64,000 nucleotides of DNA from Taudactylus pleione. Lineage: Eukaryota; Chordata; Amphibia; Anura; Myobatrachidae. Where the stretch lies: contig JAUIMM010000170.1 of assembly GCA_031769625.1 (NCBI GenBank), positions 1,183,001-1,247,000 on the forward strand, read 5' to 3'. A program made the position numbers and the translations under genes. This document shows positions 19,301 to 34,300 of the stretch, one piece after another. Within the stretch, counting starts at the first letter, position 1, and the number at the start of each line of letters is the position of its first letter. The notes beneath the pieces were generated by a model, which was not told the origin of the DNA, ran no database searches, and was given only the letters and a program-made list of their open reading frames with translations.

Positions 19301-22300
19301 GGGCCGCACAAGTAGCAGCGCCAATACGAAAAGAATGCGTGCCATACTCTGACGGATTCAAACCCAATTCTAACAAACATTTCTTAAAAACCGCTGCAAA
19401 TTGAAACTTGGTCAGAGGAGTGCCATCCGCATGAATTAGCCACTGCGCACCCCCACTAGGACGTAACCCCATAAACCTGGCAGCTAACTGAACTGGACAG
19501 ATGTCTAAATCCCTATTCTTATGCAGAGTAACCCATTTCCCCCTGCCTGTTTGATCTGTTTTGGAGAAACGCAGCTTGCAAAGTATCGCTGAGTCACGAA
19601 AAACAATGTCTTTTAACAAAAGACCAGAAACTGTGGAAGTTTTATTGGTAGACACTACCTCGCTAACCCGAAACGCCCCAAAAAATGCTACCGCAAAAGC
19701 AAGCCTAAAAAGAAAAGTTTCATACAAATCAACCGCTATCCTTCCCATTGAAGTCAACAAGCCAGACAAAAGCTGCAAATCGACTGGCCGGCGAGAGTCT
19801 GAACGAGCTGGCGACCCCTTAGCCCAACCCCTCAAAGCCTTCACTAACACGAAAGCCTTGGTGGGGTCATGCAAACCTTTTAATTTGCAGAAAAAGGAGA
19901 TACCAGCAAGCGCGGAACCTATAAACGCTCTAGATCTGCCCTGCTGATAACGAAACCAAACAAAAGATGAAATCAACTGTTCCGGAGACTTACCCTCCAT
20001 GTCTGGGAGAGCACAATGCGTGCACCAATCCCGCCAAGCGGCTGAGTAAGCCCGGAAAGTCGATGGAGCAAGCGACTTTAACGCCAAACCTTCTAAGCCG
20101 GCCTGATAATCTGCCACACAAACGAGGGGCAGACCAAACCAACGTTAGAAGCCGACGGCACCAGCGCCCGGAAGCGATCAAATTGAAATCGGGACAGCGC
20201 GTCTGCAATGTCATTACACACCCCTGGCACATGCTTTGCCCTGAATCTAATATTAAACTCCAAGCAGCGCAAAACTAAATGTCTGAGCAAACGTAAAACA
20301 AAATGCGAAGACGAACGCTGATTGTTGATGGCATGAACCACACCCAAATTGTCGCACCAAAATACTACATGACAATTGCTCAGTCGCACGGACCAAAGTT
20401 CAACTGATACGACAATTGGAAAAAGTTCCAGCAGCAACAAGTTATCCGTCAAACCCTCTTCACGCCAAGCTATCGGCCATGGAGCCGCGCACCATTCCCC
20501 ATTGAAAAAGGCCCCAAAACCAGATGATCCAGCCGCATCCGTAAAAAGTTGCAACGAACTGTTCGCTAATGGAGGCGAAGGCCAGATGCGTTCACCATTA
20601 AAGTGTATCAAAAATCTATTCCACATGCGAAGATCCTCCTTTATCTCCGCGGACAGGCGAATGTAGTGATGCGGCCGAACCACGCCAGCTGTTGCCCTCT
20701 CCAATATTCTACAAAAGACCCTACCCACAGGAATAATACGGCAAGCAAAATTTAAAGAGCCGAGGAGAGACTGAACTCTACGTAACCTTACTGAATCCTC
20801 TGCTAAGCAGACCTCAATAAGACCACGCAGCTTCTCAACCTTATCCATGGGAAGTCTACAACAGCCCTCTATCGTATCTATCTCAATTCCCAAATAAGAT
20901 AAACAAACAGACGGACCCTCTGTCTTCTCGTTCGCAACGGGAACACCTAAAACTCTAAATAAGGACTGCGCAGAAAAAAGGAGGTCAGCACAAACGTCAC
21001 TTCTTCCTGGACCCATAAAGAGAAAATCATCTAAATAGTGTGCTATGCCCGTTTGTCCGGTCCCGGCATGGAGACACCACTGAAGAAAGGAGCTGAATTT
21101 CTCAAAATAGGCACAGGAAACCGCGCAGCCCATAGGTAAACACTTATCTACAAAATAGCCCGAATCTAACCTAAAACCCAGAAATCTCATGGCCTCAGGA
21201 TGCATTGGTAATAAACGAAAAGCTGATTCTATATCTAATTTAGCCAACAAAGCGCCATGTCCAAAACTACGAACTAAATTCAAGGTATCGTCAAATGATT
21301 GGTAAACGACCCTACGACAATTCTCTGGTATGGCATCATTAACAGAACCTCCCTGCGGGTATGAAAGATGCTGAATCAACCGAAACTTGCCTGGTACTTT
21401 TTTAGGAACTACGCCAACCGGAGAAATACAGAGATTATGCAAGGGAGGACAAGGAAAAGGACCCTCCATCCTCCCCAGCAAAACCTCCGCACACACCTTA
21501 ACCCTCAATTCCCCTGGAAAATCCCTGGCAGAGCGCAAATTCTGGGATGCCCTAACAATCAACTGCCTGTCAATGGGTAAACGAAAACCTACTGAAAAAC
21601 CTTTGTAAAGAAAAAGTGCATCCTCTCTACATGGGTATAAATGTAACCATCTAATAAGAGAATCTAAACGGACTGGAGAACAAGCCTTAACTAGCACTCT
21701 TGGGGCCCTCAGCACGGTCCTGGGAAATACCTCCTGCCCCACGTCGACAGTCCTTGGCCGGATGCTCACCTCCGCAGAGACGACAGGAGTGGCGAAAACG
21801 ACACCCCGACCCCCTAGTACATTTGGAGTCGTTGTAGGCAAAGCATTTTCCTCTCCCCACTCCTGCCGACCCCTGTCTGTTGGCAGCATAGCTTTTCCGA
21901 GGAGGCGCACCGTCCAACGGAGGCCGACGCTGTTGAGAGACCTCTAACCAGACTTCAACATCCTTAACCCCGAAAGGAATAACTAAAGAACCGTCATGTT
22001 TTTTCCTAAATTGTGAATCATATTCACGCCATGCCAAGTTACGAGACCTGACGAACATGTCGAGCACTAAAAATAGATACCTGAGAATGTTAACGTGCTC
22101 CTGCGCCCTGGTCTCCAAATAACATGTCGCAAATATGAGCATGCCTTTCAACCACGTATTAAAGTTGCAAAAAGCATCTTCTCCTATGCCTCCCGATTTT
22201 TTAGCCTGCACCAAGCCCTTCCTCATGTCATCAGTGAGTGAAAACAGGTCTACAAATTTCCCTTTGCGAATTTTGCCTTTTACACTTTTTCGCAAGCCTC

Positions 22301-25300
22301 GTAGCACCGCAGTATTCGCGCAATGCACTGTATCTGCCCCTGCTTCCTGCGCTTTTGCCCCTGACATCAGATCTCCTAGACTCGCCGCCTGACTTTTTCG
22401 CCAGCCGCCGCGCAACCAGTCTAGCAATTTTACGGGGGTGAGCGGGGGAACCAGAAGAGTGGGATGAAGAAGAAGAAGAGTCAGAAGAAGACAAAGGAGT
22501 TTCATACTCACCAGAACCAGATGGAAGCGGACCCGCTTCAGCAGACTTCTCCCTTGACGGCGCCACAGCTTCAGATACCGGTGCCGAATCTTCCTGTCCC
22601 GAAGCAGGCAATGAAAGAACTGCGGACGCCTCACCACTTGGACCATCAGATACTTCAAGGCCTGGAACTAAGGAAGACGTGTGAGCCACCGCAGAAACGG
22701 ACCCGGAAACCTCCGGGGTGGGAAGGGACAGGGTGACCGGCTTAGGAGGCGGAATGGCTGGCGCCCGCGGAGGAGGCGACAAACTGGGCGGGGGAAAAAC
22801 AGAGGAAGTTTGGCCGGAGTGTGAGCTGAACGAGGAAACTGGGGGCAAAGGCAGAGCCGCACCCGCTGCAGGTGGGTAAACTTGCCAAGCTGGCAGGTAC
22901 GGGTACTGAAACTGCGCATGCTGAAAAGCAGGAGGATATGCCGAAGGAGGGGTCGCGAAATGGGGAGAATAAAAGTGGGCAGGAGGAACAGCAACAGAAG
23001 ATGACAAAATCGGAGGAGCTACGCCTGAGCTCCAAGAAGTCTGACCCCAAGAAGGGCCAGCCACAGAAAGAGGAGGTGGCACATTAAAGGATGGTGCCTG
23101 GTTGCCAGCTGGGGTGTACCATGGGGGTTGAATCGAAACCGGCACCATGTGCCCAAATGATACTCCAGCGAATGGAGTTGCGGGCAAAGTTGGGGAGCTT
23201 AACCGCTGCACTGAACCCCCCGAAAAATGTGAAAAGGTGCCGGGGAAATAGGGAGACCCCGCACCTAAAATGGCCGCCTGAGGCAAGATGGCCGCCGGGC
23301 CCGCCGCATGGGCCAGGCCGGCTGGGCCACTGGTAAGCAGAGCGGCGGAGGTCGCAGCCGCGGTGTATATACCCCCACCGGACCCCGCATAAGGCCAGGA
23401 CGGGGCTGAGGTCAGGTGACCCCTGCTGACTGCATGGGGCAGACCAGCTGAGAACGCCGCGTGCACTTCCGCGACGCTGCCGAGAGCCCCCGCAGAAGCC
23501 GCGGACAAAGCCGGTATGGTAGGGGACCCCAGCGGCGCCAGAGGAGACGTGCTGCCGACCGGAGTGAGGGTGCATGGAAGGGGACGTCCGTGCGCGTCAC
23601 GCGCCGGAGAAGCAGGGGCCGTGATGCTGCAAGGAGAGCTGGCGCCGGGGCGTGGTGGGGATGCAGCCGGGCCAGATACTGACGCGCCTGGGCAAAGCGT
23701 GCAGGAAGATGAGGGAGCGGACCCAGCAGCCGCTGGGGAGCCGACGGTAAGCGGGGCAGAGCCGCTCGGGGAAGACATAAATATCTGGGAAGGGGAGGAT
23801 GGGGGAGATATTCGGGCTGGCACAGCGCGCAGGGGACAAGCAAATTCAGCAAGCCTGTGGGGAGGGGGGGCATTGCGACGAGGACGGGACATGGTGATAG
23901 AGACAGTTGGTGTAAATGGATAGGAATAAATATGCAAGTGATACTCAGCCTTTCCGAAATTCCACTGCAAAAGAGGCTGAGCTGCCCTCTAACCCTTCCT
24001 TATATATCCTCCATTTAACTCCTCCTATCCCTCTGCCTATAGGATGATCTGGCCACCTGACACAAACCATTCACTCAGCCAACCAGGCTGTCACATACAA
24101 GAACACCTTGCAGAAACCATCAATCTTATCTATCCTCAATCCTATACAGATTTCGTCTACCAATATCCCTGCTAAAACCTACAATCCTAAGAACCCATAT
24201 GCCCTAATTATCACATGATTCCCCACACTGGTCTGCCCCCAGCCTAGGAAGTTTAACCCTCTCCACTCCTATACAGTCATTTCGTTTATCATCTAAATGT
24301 ACACAGAAGTGGTTAGTGCAGCCTGGGTGAGCTCCGCATAGAAAGCAGTGACACATGTTTATAATGGATGCTGGGCAGAAGAGGACGTTCCTTATGTATA
24401 GTGATATAATCACACTTGTCTGCCTGCTCTGATAGTAACATAAAATGGATTTTTATTATGTACAATATATCTGAATGTCCTACAAGAGCTGGAGATACGG
24501 AATACTTTCACTAGTTTATTTATTAGACTTTTTTCTTTGTGCAAGAAAAAAAAGACTGGTCTCCACGGGGTCCCCTGAGCTAATGGACATACTTCTGCCA
24601 CTATAAAGCTGCTTCTTGGCTGTTCCCAACAGCATAGGCCAGGGGTAAGCAACATGCTGCACTACTGTGGTACTATACATCCCAGCATGCCCTGCCACAG
24701 TTTAGGATGCCCTAACAGCAAATCTGTGGCAAAGTATGCTGGGATGTGTAGTTTCATAGCTGCTGGCATACAAGGCCAGCACTAACATTAGACAGCCGCC
24801 TAAGGGTGCCAGTCTCTGGAGGCGGCCACTGAGTCCACACAAAAAAATTAATGGCATAATTTGTGGCTGAGTGGCATATAATTAATTTGTGGCACAGCTG
24901 TGTGGCATATTATGACATCGCAGCAGTGTTACATTATGTCATGTTAGCATAAGGAACATTATGATTTTGGTGCTCTAGTGTGTGCAATATTCTATATAGT
25001 ATATATGAATGTGGGACACTGCTGTGTGCAATACTCTATATAGTATATATGAATGTGGGACACTGCTGTGTGCAATACTCTATATAGTATATATGAATGT
25101 GGGACACTGCTGTGTGCAATATTCTATATAGTATATATGGATGTGGGACACTGCTGTGTGCAATATTCTATATAGTATATATGAATGTGGGACACTGCTG
25201 TGTGCAATATTCTATATAGTATATATGAATGTGGGACACTGCTGTGTGCAATACTCTATATAGTATATATGAATGTGGGACACTGCTGTGTGCAATACTC

Positions 25301-28300
25301 TATATAGTATATATGAATGTGGGACACTGCTGTGTGCAATATTCTATATAGTATATATGAATGTGGGACACTGCTCTGTGCAATACTCTATATAGTATAT
25401 ATGAATGTGGGACACTGCTGTGTGCAATATTCTATATAGTATATATGGATGTGGGACACTGCTGTGTGCAATATTCTATATAGTATATATGAATGTGGGA
25501 CACTGCTGTGTGCAATATTCTATATAGTATATATGAATGTGGGACACTGCTGTGTGCAATACTCTATATAGTATATATGAATGTGGGACACTGCTGTGTG
25601 CAATACTCTATATAGTATATATGAATGTGGGACACTGCTGTGTGCAATATTCTATATAGTATATATGAATGCGGGACACTGCTCTGTGCAATACTCTATA
25701 TAGTATATATGAATGTGGGACACTGCTGTGTGCAATATTCTATATAGTATATATGAATGTGGGACACTGCTGTGTGCAATATTCTATATAGTTGGGCAGC
25801 ACAGACGGTGTAATGGTAGCATTACTGCCTCACAGCACTGAGGTCGTTGGTTCGATACCCACTACGGCCCTAACTGTGTGGAGTTTGTATATTCTCCCTG
25901 TGCTTGCATGGGTTTTCTCCGGGTACTCCGGTTTCCTCCGGGTACTCCGGTTTCCTCCCACACTCCAAAAATATACTGGTAGGTTAATTGACTCCTAACA
26001 AAATTACCCCTAGTGTGTGTATGTGTGTGTATGTGTGTGTGTGCGCATGTGGTAGGGAATATAGATTGTAAGCTCCACTGGGCAGGGACGGATGATAATG
26101 GCCGAATATTCTCTGTAAAGCGCTGCGGAATATGTGTGCGCTATATAAATAACTGGTAATAATAATAATAATAATAGTATATATGAATGTGGGACACTGC
26201 TGTGTGCAATACTCTATATAGTATATGAATGTGGGACACTGCTGTGTGCAATATTCTATATAGTATATGAATGTGGGACACTGCTGCGTGCAATATTCTA
26301 TATAGTATATATGAATGTGGGACACTGCTGTGTGGCATATTATGTAACTGGGGAGACTGACACGTGGCATATTATGAATTGGAGGGAGCAGGGGCGGTTG
26401 GTAACATGTCACCTAGTCACCCGGAAACCTTGCACCGGCCCTGCTGGTATATGGCTTACCATTGGCTCTGCATATCCTCCACAGTGTGTATGATGGACAC
26501 TCTGACCTGCGCTTTCTGTATAAATAAATACATGTATTATAAACCACACACAGGGATAGCGGCTCAGATAGGATAGATGACTCTCACAGACACTGCACTG
26601 GTCTGGTGGCTGACAAGGCTTTATATTGTATTATATAGATTACAATTGTATCACAAAAATGGGTGGAACCTAATTCCTAATGTTTCTGTTGTTTTAGAAG
26701 AAATCAGAAAAAGAGACTGTACAAAGCTCAGGGCAGGCTGCGGAGGTAAGTGTCCTTCATCCAGTCAGCATGTCAGCAACCACAAAGCCAAGTGCAATAA
26801 AATGCTGACAGTAACATTGTAATCATGTGGAATTAGAGTTAGGCATATTAGGGATAACTTTATCCTAAAAAATCAACATCATGACTATCATCATTGACAA
26901 TGTGGACATTCTGGCAGTATCACATGATGTCACTGCCAACATGTCACCTGCTGACATTTGAAACATGTCAATATTGTGAACATGCCGACATATACCCAAG
27001 CTGTCCCTAGTAACAGGCTTGTTGCTGTGCAGGATATTATATATATTAGAGGAGTATCACACCCATCTCTGGGGTAGTGTTTCCCTGCTAAGTGCAGTTA
27101 TGTTATGTACAAATGGAGGGGACATGGTCAATGTATGCATAAAAGTCATTTATTACATGCATTTCAGTATGTACCAATACATTAGGCTACTATCCATTTT
27201 TCAAAATATTCAAAAAGGGATTATTAGAACATCATGTGATAACAGCAGCATGCCACATAGCATACAGAATGTAAGTAGGGCTGGCCATACAGATGAGGGG
27301 TATGAATATAGTACTAAAAGCAGAGGCATATCTATAATGGGTGCAGGGTGTGCAGTGCACAGGGGCCACTGGGTCCTAAACCACACACCCTGCACCCCAT
27401 CCTTCAATACTCACCTCTCCGTAGTCCCACGTTGGCGGCAGCAGTTATGTACAAATCACCATCCCATTTTCCCACTGTTTTATGCATAAGCAGAAGGAAA
27501 ATCACTGGGATAAGTGGCTGCCACACCATTTCCCTAATGATCTGCGCATGTGCAGTAGACTTTGGCACAGCGCTAGAGTATAGTAGTGCCCAGAGTCTAC
27601 TGCTGCACTCAGTATTCTGCCGGCCGCTGGGTAGAGAGGAGGGGCCCTTGGAGAGAAACTGCACATGGGCCCCCCTACTATCTTATTATGCCCCTGACTA
27701 AAATGTTCTGGTAAGGAAGTAAAATGATAGAAAAATGCTGAGTGAGGGGAGAGGTGTGGAAGTGCCTCCCAATAGTCCTGATCAGGGCTGCCAAGAGATC
27801 ATCCAGACTTTGTGCTTGGGGGTAACTGGCCATGCCCATCAGGGGGCCTCTGCTGGTGGTGGAATGCACTAAGGGCCGTGGCTGCTCCATCATATGAGTG
27901 CACCGGGCAATGGACCCCCACCAAATCATTTCCCAAGAGTGAAGGGCCAGTAACTATCTATGGCATCGGCTCTTATCTCCAGTCCTCAAGTTCCCCAAAC
28001 AGGTCACAGTTTCAGGATTTTTGACAATTGCTATCCCAAAAAAATAGATGAACTCATTGGTGCATGATTGAAGAAATCCAGAAAACATGAGCTGTGGTTA
28101 GTTCAGGACTGGAGTTGAGAACCCCTGGAATGAGGGATTATATCAGCAGATTTAGCACTATATCTGTCATGTATTATAGACTGATATGTGTATACATTAT
28201 TGTGTAGCAGTTATACAATTGTTGTGTATATAACAAGTTAGTGAATAGCTTATCTGAGTGTTATGATCACTAATGCAGTAATGTGTATAAGCCATGTCCT

Positions 28301-31300
28301 TGTCCTGCATTGTATTGTACTGTAAGTCACTGATTTCTTCTCTTGTGGCTCCATATAAATAAAGGATGATTATAATAATAACTGGGTCTTTCTGCCATTG
28401 AAGGTCTTACCACACAGACTGTATAACCTGGCTCCTACAGTGCAGATCACTGTGAGGAAGGGCAAGAAAGGATTTGGGATGTCTACCACCAGGAACAAGG
28501 ATAACTTTCTGGAGATTCTGACAGTAGCTAAGGATGGACCTAGTGACCAAAGTGGTCTAAAAAAAGGTAATATAAATATTCATATGTGTAAGATAACAGT
28601 ATTATCTAAAGTCAGATATATGTGCTGCCAGAAAAGTAATTGTATTAGTACAATATAAAGGAGTAACTAATGCACTTACATGACAATGCAAATATATCCC
28701 ATACTGTAAGCTCTCACGAGCAGGGCCCTCTTCCCTCATGGGCTATTTCTTCCCTCACTGTGGGGACTATTCATCATACCTAAATATTCTCTGGAGGTAA
28801 TTAGGATTAGTACTGGCATGGAGTTCTACCTAATTTACCGGAGGATTCATTATTCCTCCTCTCCATCACTATCTATTCCGAAAAGATGTAATTTTTGCGA
28901 TGACAGCTTTTCGGGAAATAGATAGTTTTCCCTCACTACTAGGGATGAGCAGGTTCGGTTCCCTGAGAACCGAACCCACCCGAACTTCAGGGATCCGGGG
29001 CGATCCGAGCCTAAGCTCGGATCTCCCTGTCTGCCCCGGATCCCTCTCCCGAGGCAAAACCTCGAGATCTGCTGTCGGATCTCGAGGTTTTGCCTCGAGC
29101 GGCCATTTAAAAAAAAATGCCTTTGCCTTTAATGGGCAAAGTGCTGATTGGCTGACAGAGCCGTCTGTCACGGCTCTCAGCCAATCAGCATTATGGTGCT
29201 CATTTGCATGTAGCACGGACTCGTGAGATCCGTGCTACATGCATCTGTGTGATTGACAGTGACACAGAGCACAGATGGGTCAGTGAGATCCGTCTGTGCT
29301 GCTGTGTATTTCAATGACACAGATGCACGCACGGACCCGGGAGATCCGTGCTACTTGCATCTGTGTCATTGATACAGAGCACTGACGGGTCCGTGAGACC
29401 CGTCTGTGCTGCTGTGGTAAAAAAAAAAAAAAAAAACCTGTGTTTAAAAAGAAAAAAATGGCGTGCCCCCCCCCCAAAAAAGAGCAACCAGCCCCGGGCA
29501 TTAGTGACCCAGTGCTGGGTGTGCTTAAATACAGTGGGAGCCGCAAGGTTATTAAAGTTTACCCTGCGGCTCCCACCATTGACTACAATGGAGGGAGCCG
29601 TTCATTGGCTGAGAGAAGGGAGATGACCTCTCTCAGCCAATGAACACTTAGCAGCGGGGTTTCCAAGGTGATACCCCGCCGCTAAGCTCTAATTCGGGAA
29701 GTACCGTTCTATAGAACGGTACTAAGTTCGTGGATCGCGTTTTCGTTTTTTTTTTTGCCAAGTCCGGAGATGCCTACTTTGGAACGAAGAGGACAGAACC
29801 TCGCATAGGAGATGGTGAGTATGTTTTTTTTCACAGGTCCCCTATGGATACTTTACCGGACAAGTGGACCGATGCTACAGGTTACATAGGTGAGTATGTG
29901 TACATGTGTGTGTATGTATGTTTAATAAACTTATACTGTCACGGTGTGTGTGTCCTGTGTTTTTTTAAACATTTTTTTTACAGGTGAACTACAGGTACTA
30001 GTGGGCCCTTAATGCCCTGCATGCTGGTACTTGTGGTTCTCCAAGTACCAGCATGCGGGGCAGGCTAGCTGGGACTTGCAGTTCTACTTGTAAAGACAAT
30101 GTTTGATATTCTTTATTTACACCACACCACACAATCAACCCGCCACCCACCGCCACCAGGGGTGGCGGGGATAGCCCTGGGCTATCAGCCTGGTCCTGGG
30201 GTGCCCTGGAGAGGGTGACCCCTTTATTGGGAGGGTCCCCAGCTCTCCAGGGATCCCCGGCCTGGGCTGACTAGCGGTCAGGGCTGATGCTGTGGCTGGG
30301 GGGCCCGGTGAAAGGGCTCCCCTGGCTGTGGCATCAGCCCCCCGCTAGAAAAAGTCCAGTGCTGGTTCTGGAACATACAGGGGAACCCTACTAATTTTTT
30401 TCCCCTGTATTTCCAGAACCAGGACCGGATCAGAGCCAAGAGCTGGTTGCGCAGAATACGGGGGACCCCTACGTCGTTTGTCCCCCGTATTTTGGCAACC
30501 AGCGCTGGTTCTGACTAGCCCGGTGCTGGTTGTGCATAAGTACAGGGGACCCCTACGTCGTTTGTCCCCTGTATTTAAGCACACCCAGCACTGGGTTACT
30601 AATGCCCGGGGCTGGTTGCTCTTTTTTGGGGGGGTGCACGCCATTTTTTTCTTTTTTTACACAGGTTTTTTTTTTTTTTTTTTACCACAGCAGCACAGAC
30701 GGGTCTCACGGACCTGTCATTGCTCTGTGCCAATCACACAGATGCATGTAGCACGGATCTCCTGGGTTCGTGCTACATGCAAATGGACACCATAACGCTG
30801 ATTGGCTTCCTGTCTGCCACTGCAGTGCCACTCCTAGATGGGCCACGTGTTTGTGCCGCCCACTTGTGTCGCTTAGCATAGTCATCCAGCTACCTCGGTG
30901 CAACCTTTTGGCCTAAAAACAATATTGTGAAGTGTGAGGTGTTCAGAATAGAGTGGAAATGAGTGGAAATTAATGTTATTGGGGTTATTAATAGCGTAGG
31001 AACAAAAAAAGGCCCATTTTATGTGATTTTAGCGTTTTTTTTATTTTTTAAGAAAAAATCCAGATCCAAAACACAAAACCCAGAACCCAAAACACGGAAG
31101 GGTGGTTTTGGCAAAACCAATCCAGATCCAAAACACGAAGAAAGATCCAGATCCAAAACCAAAACACGAAAAGTGGCCGGTGCACACCCCTACTCACTAC
31201 ACTACCTTACTGCAGCTGTAATCTGTGCTGCACATACGCCGTTACATTCGTAATAGCAGCGCATGCACAGCACTACCTACAGCTGCGGTAATTTTGTCAA

Positions 31301-34300
31301 TGACTTTGGGCACTACTATAGGGGGCATTATCACTTTGGGGAACTACTAATGGGTGCACTACTAATGGGGGCATTGCCACTTGGGGCACTACTATTGGGG
31401 GCATTACTACTGGGGTACAACTATTGGGGGCACTTCTACAGGGGGCATTACTACTAGTGGCACTACCACTGGGGGAACTACTAATGGGTGCATTACTACT
31501 GGGGGTACTACTAATGGGGGCATTACAACTGGGGACACTACTAATGGGTGCATTACTAGTGGGGGCACAACTACTGGGTGCATCAATATTGAGGACTCTA
31601 CTACAGGGGCATTACTACAGGGTACATTACTAATGGGGGCACTACTAATGGGGGTACTACTAATGGGGGCTTTGCATAGGGGGCACTGCATAAGGGGCAC
31701 CACTACTGGGGCACTACATAGGGCGCACCACTACCGGGGGCATTGTGTAAGGGGCACTACTGCTGTGGGCATTGTATGAGGGGCACGACTACTGTGATCA
31801 TTGTGTATAAGGGGCAATAATATGGGAATTGTGTAAAAGGGGCACTACTGTGTTCATAACATGAATAAGGGATTACTGTGTGGCATAAATTGCACTGGTA
31901 GTTTACATTTGATCGTACATACTGTTACACATTGTGCATAATCACGTTTTATGCCCAGATGCCTTGTTGTTATATATATTATGTATAGTTATTTATATGT
32001 AAACACTTGAAGTACACAATAAAGTGAATGTTGCAGCTTATTCTGGTTAGACTTTGTTGTCATTGGTTCTGTAACCAATTATTTGGAAACCCCCCTTTGC
32101 CACTGATCTCCTCCCCGCTGCCTACAGCACCTAACCCTTGGGGGCTGCCACCCTTCTCCTTACAGTATTTGGCTATAATGACGGCCGGTGCAGCAATGTG
32201 TATAAGTACTGTCCATGTCCTGCAATGTTCTGTACGGTAAGTCCCTGTTCTTGTTTTGTACATACTGTTCCTGTGTATGTACTCTGTAAGCTGCTGCGGA
32301 CCCCTCATGACGCTATATAATAAAGGATAATAATAATATAGGACCTGATTCTGAGTCGGGCACAAGTGCTGATCCTAATGATGGTGGCTGCAGCTGCAGA
32401 TGGACAATGAGTGGGTAGGCCAGCCTTCCGCATGCAGACTAGCAGCTACTCGCCATACAGGGGCGGATACTCGCATAGACAGCTGGATACCTGCATTAGC
32501 ATAAGGGAGTAAGGAGGCTGCCACGGCCGTGTGGGAAAGGGCCGCAGGTGCGTCTGTCTGAGAATCAGCCCCATAGTACATAATCAGGTTCTCCAGCAGA
32601 TGGCAGTAGTAACCTATAACCAAGGAAGTAATAATAATCCCAGCTGCTGCACATGTTATCAGCCAATGTTACCATCCTCAGGAGAACACACACAGCCTAT
32701 GTATAGGGGGCGTAGTGACACTTATACAGATCATAGTGCTGCAGTGTAATGGCTACATTTATAGTACTGATATAAGAGACACATAAAGACGGGAAATAAA
32801 AGGACAATAAAATTAGATAAAGGGCCACAAAAAAACATCAGTATAATTCAGAACTATGAGGAATAATTCTGTGGCCAATCAGCCAAACTAACTATAATTA
32901 CATCATGTGAATAAAGATCCCTGGTGTGTATAAGAAATACATGTGTGTACACGCTAATGTACAAAATCTGCATTAACCAATTAGCCGGCGGCGTCGCGTG
33001 TGATGTGATCGCAGCCAACAGTGCTTCCTTCAGCTGTCAATGTCGCATCACATGTGACCGCGCCGCCATGCTGCTTCCCCCGGCTTTTCCATAGCAGATC
33101 CGTTCTCCTCACAACAGATCTCCTCTGACTCCTTGGACCCCCTGGAAGTGATAAGCGGTCTCTGACCATCGATATCACTTCCGGAATCGTGCCCCAGAAT
33201 GCCGTGCGAACAGCACCCCTGGGCGCATGTGCCGGGGATCACAGTGCGAGGAGAGGAACTTACTTCCCCTCCAAGTACTATTTGGCAAGTGCAAGGATCA
33301 GCTTCAGCATGGGGGACTGATAATCGGTCCCCCCTGACACACACTCTGCTGGTCTCTGCATATGGGGGAGGGGGGTAAATGCCCATGGGGGTTGGGGGGC
33401 TATCTAGCATCAGTGGGGGAGGAATAATATATAGAAATATGATGCTGGATGGGGGGTAAAAAATAATAAATAAAACATACTTGTCACAGGGTAAGAGGGG
33501 GCAAAGAAAAATTGTGTTTTTACAGGGGGGTTGGTTTAGAAAACAGATATATTTTTTACTACTAATGGGGTTTGGGGGGTATTATTATTAGGATTTATGG
33601 TCCATGGGGGGGTCTATTGCCTATAGGGGGTGGGATGTTATTTTATAATGGGGCCTATAGACACAGGGGGTTGGTGGGGGGGTTGTAAAACACAGCCTAG
33701 ATATATAAAATATATATTTAAATATATTATTACAAATAAGTTTTAAACTTAAATAAAAAAAAGACAGCTGAAAGCTAATACCTTGGGCACAATGACAAAT
33801 GCATATTTGTATGTCGCTAACCCCTTCACGTTATTTTATATTCAATTATGTTATCATTTACAGGAGATGAACTGATTGAATTTAATAAAGAAAATGTCAT
33901 GGGGTGGACCACGATGGAGTTAATGCGTCTGGTAAGGACCATCCGTACCGGAGAAAAGATTAAGATATTGGTGTATCGGGGTCGGTCATCTGCCTTACCA
34001 ACAGAAGAGGCCAAGGAAACGTAAATGTCATATAAGCACTATTTATATTTAGCTGACAGATAATGGTTTTAACGACAAAAAGATATAATGTTTAGACTAT
34101 AAAATATAAATGCTCGTATTACAGCATTATTATTATGGTGTATGTACATTTAGGACTCCTCCGTATGCATAGGATAACTCGGCCACATCAGGCTGATCAT
34201 ATCATAACCAGCATAAATCAGCGCTAATGCAGGTGATCGCCTGATAGATTCGGCTGCCCAAACATTCGGCAGCTTGGTGATAACGGACATCTTTGAAAAG

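Larger units (their letters stand above)
17630..24294 (-). mobile_element. Ngaro-type YR retrotransposon, family 2, antisense in intron 1 of PDZ copy B
   Basis: Read on the minus strand: leader/A1 (24294-23893), gag (23892-21687, frameshifted), RT/RNase H (21910-20093), tyrosine recombinase (20117-19212), SGNH region (18925-18369), then terminal repeats (about 18070-17631). Proteins are clearly related to family 1 but well diverged. The flanks gagaccatcat on the left and aaatgtacac on the right are contiguous in unit 2 around 54887-54892, so the insertion is specific to unit 1. No target duplication is evident. RT, recombinase and SGNH frames are open; only gag is visibly broken. Confidence 0.85.

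Noticed and set aside
25791..25880. Functional tRNA gene
   Set aside because: A and B boxes are present but no proper cloverleaf, and the body, doubled segment and (aat)n tail are those of a SINE.
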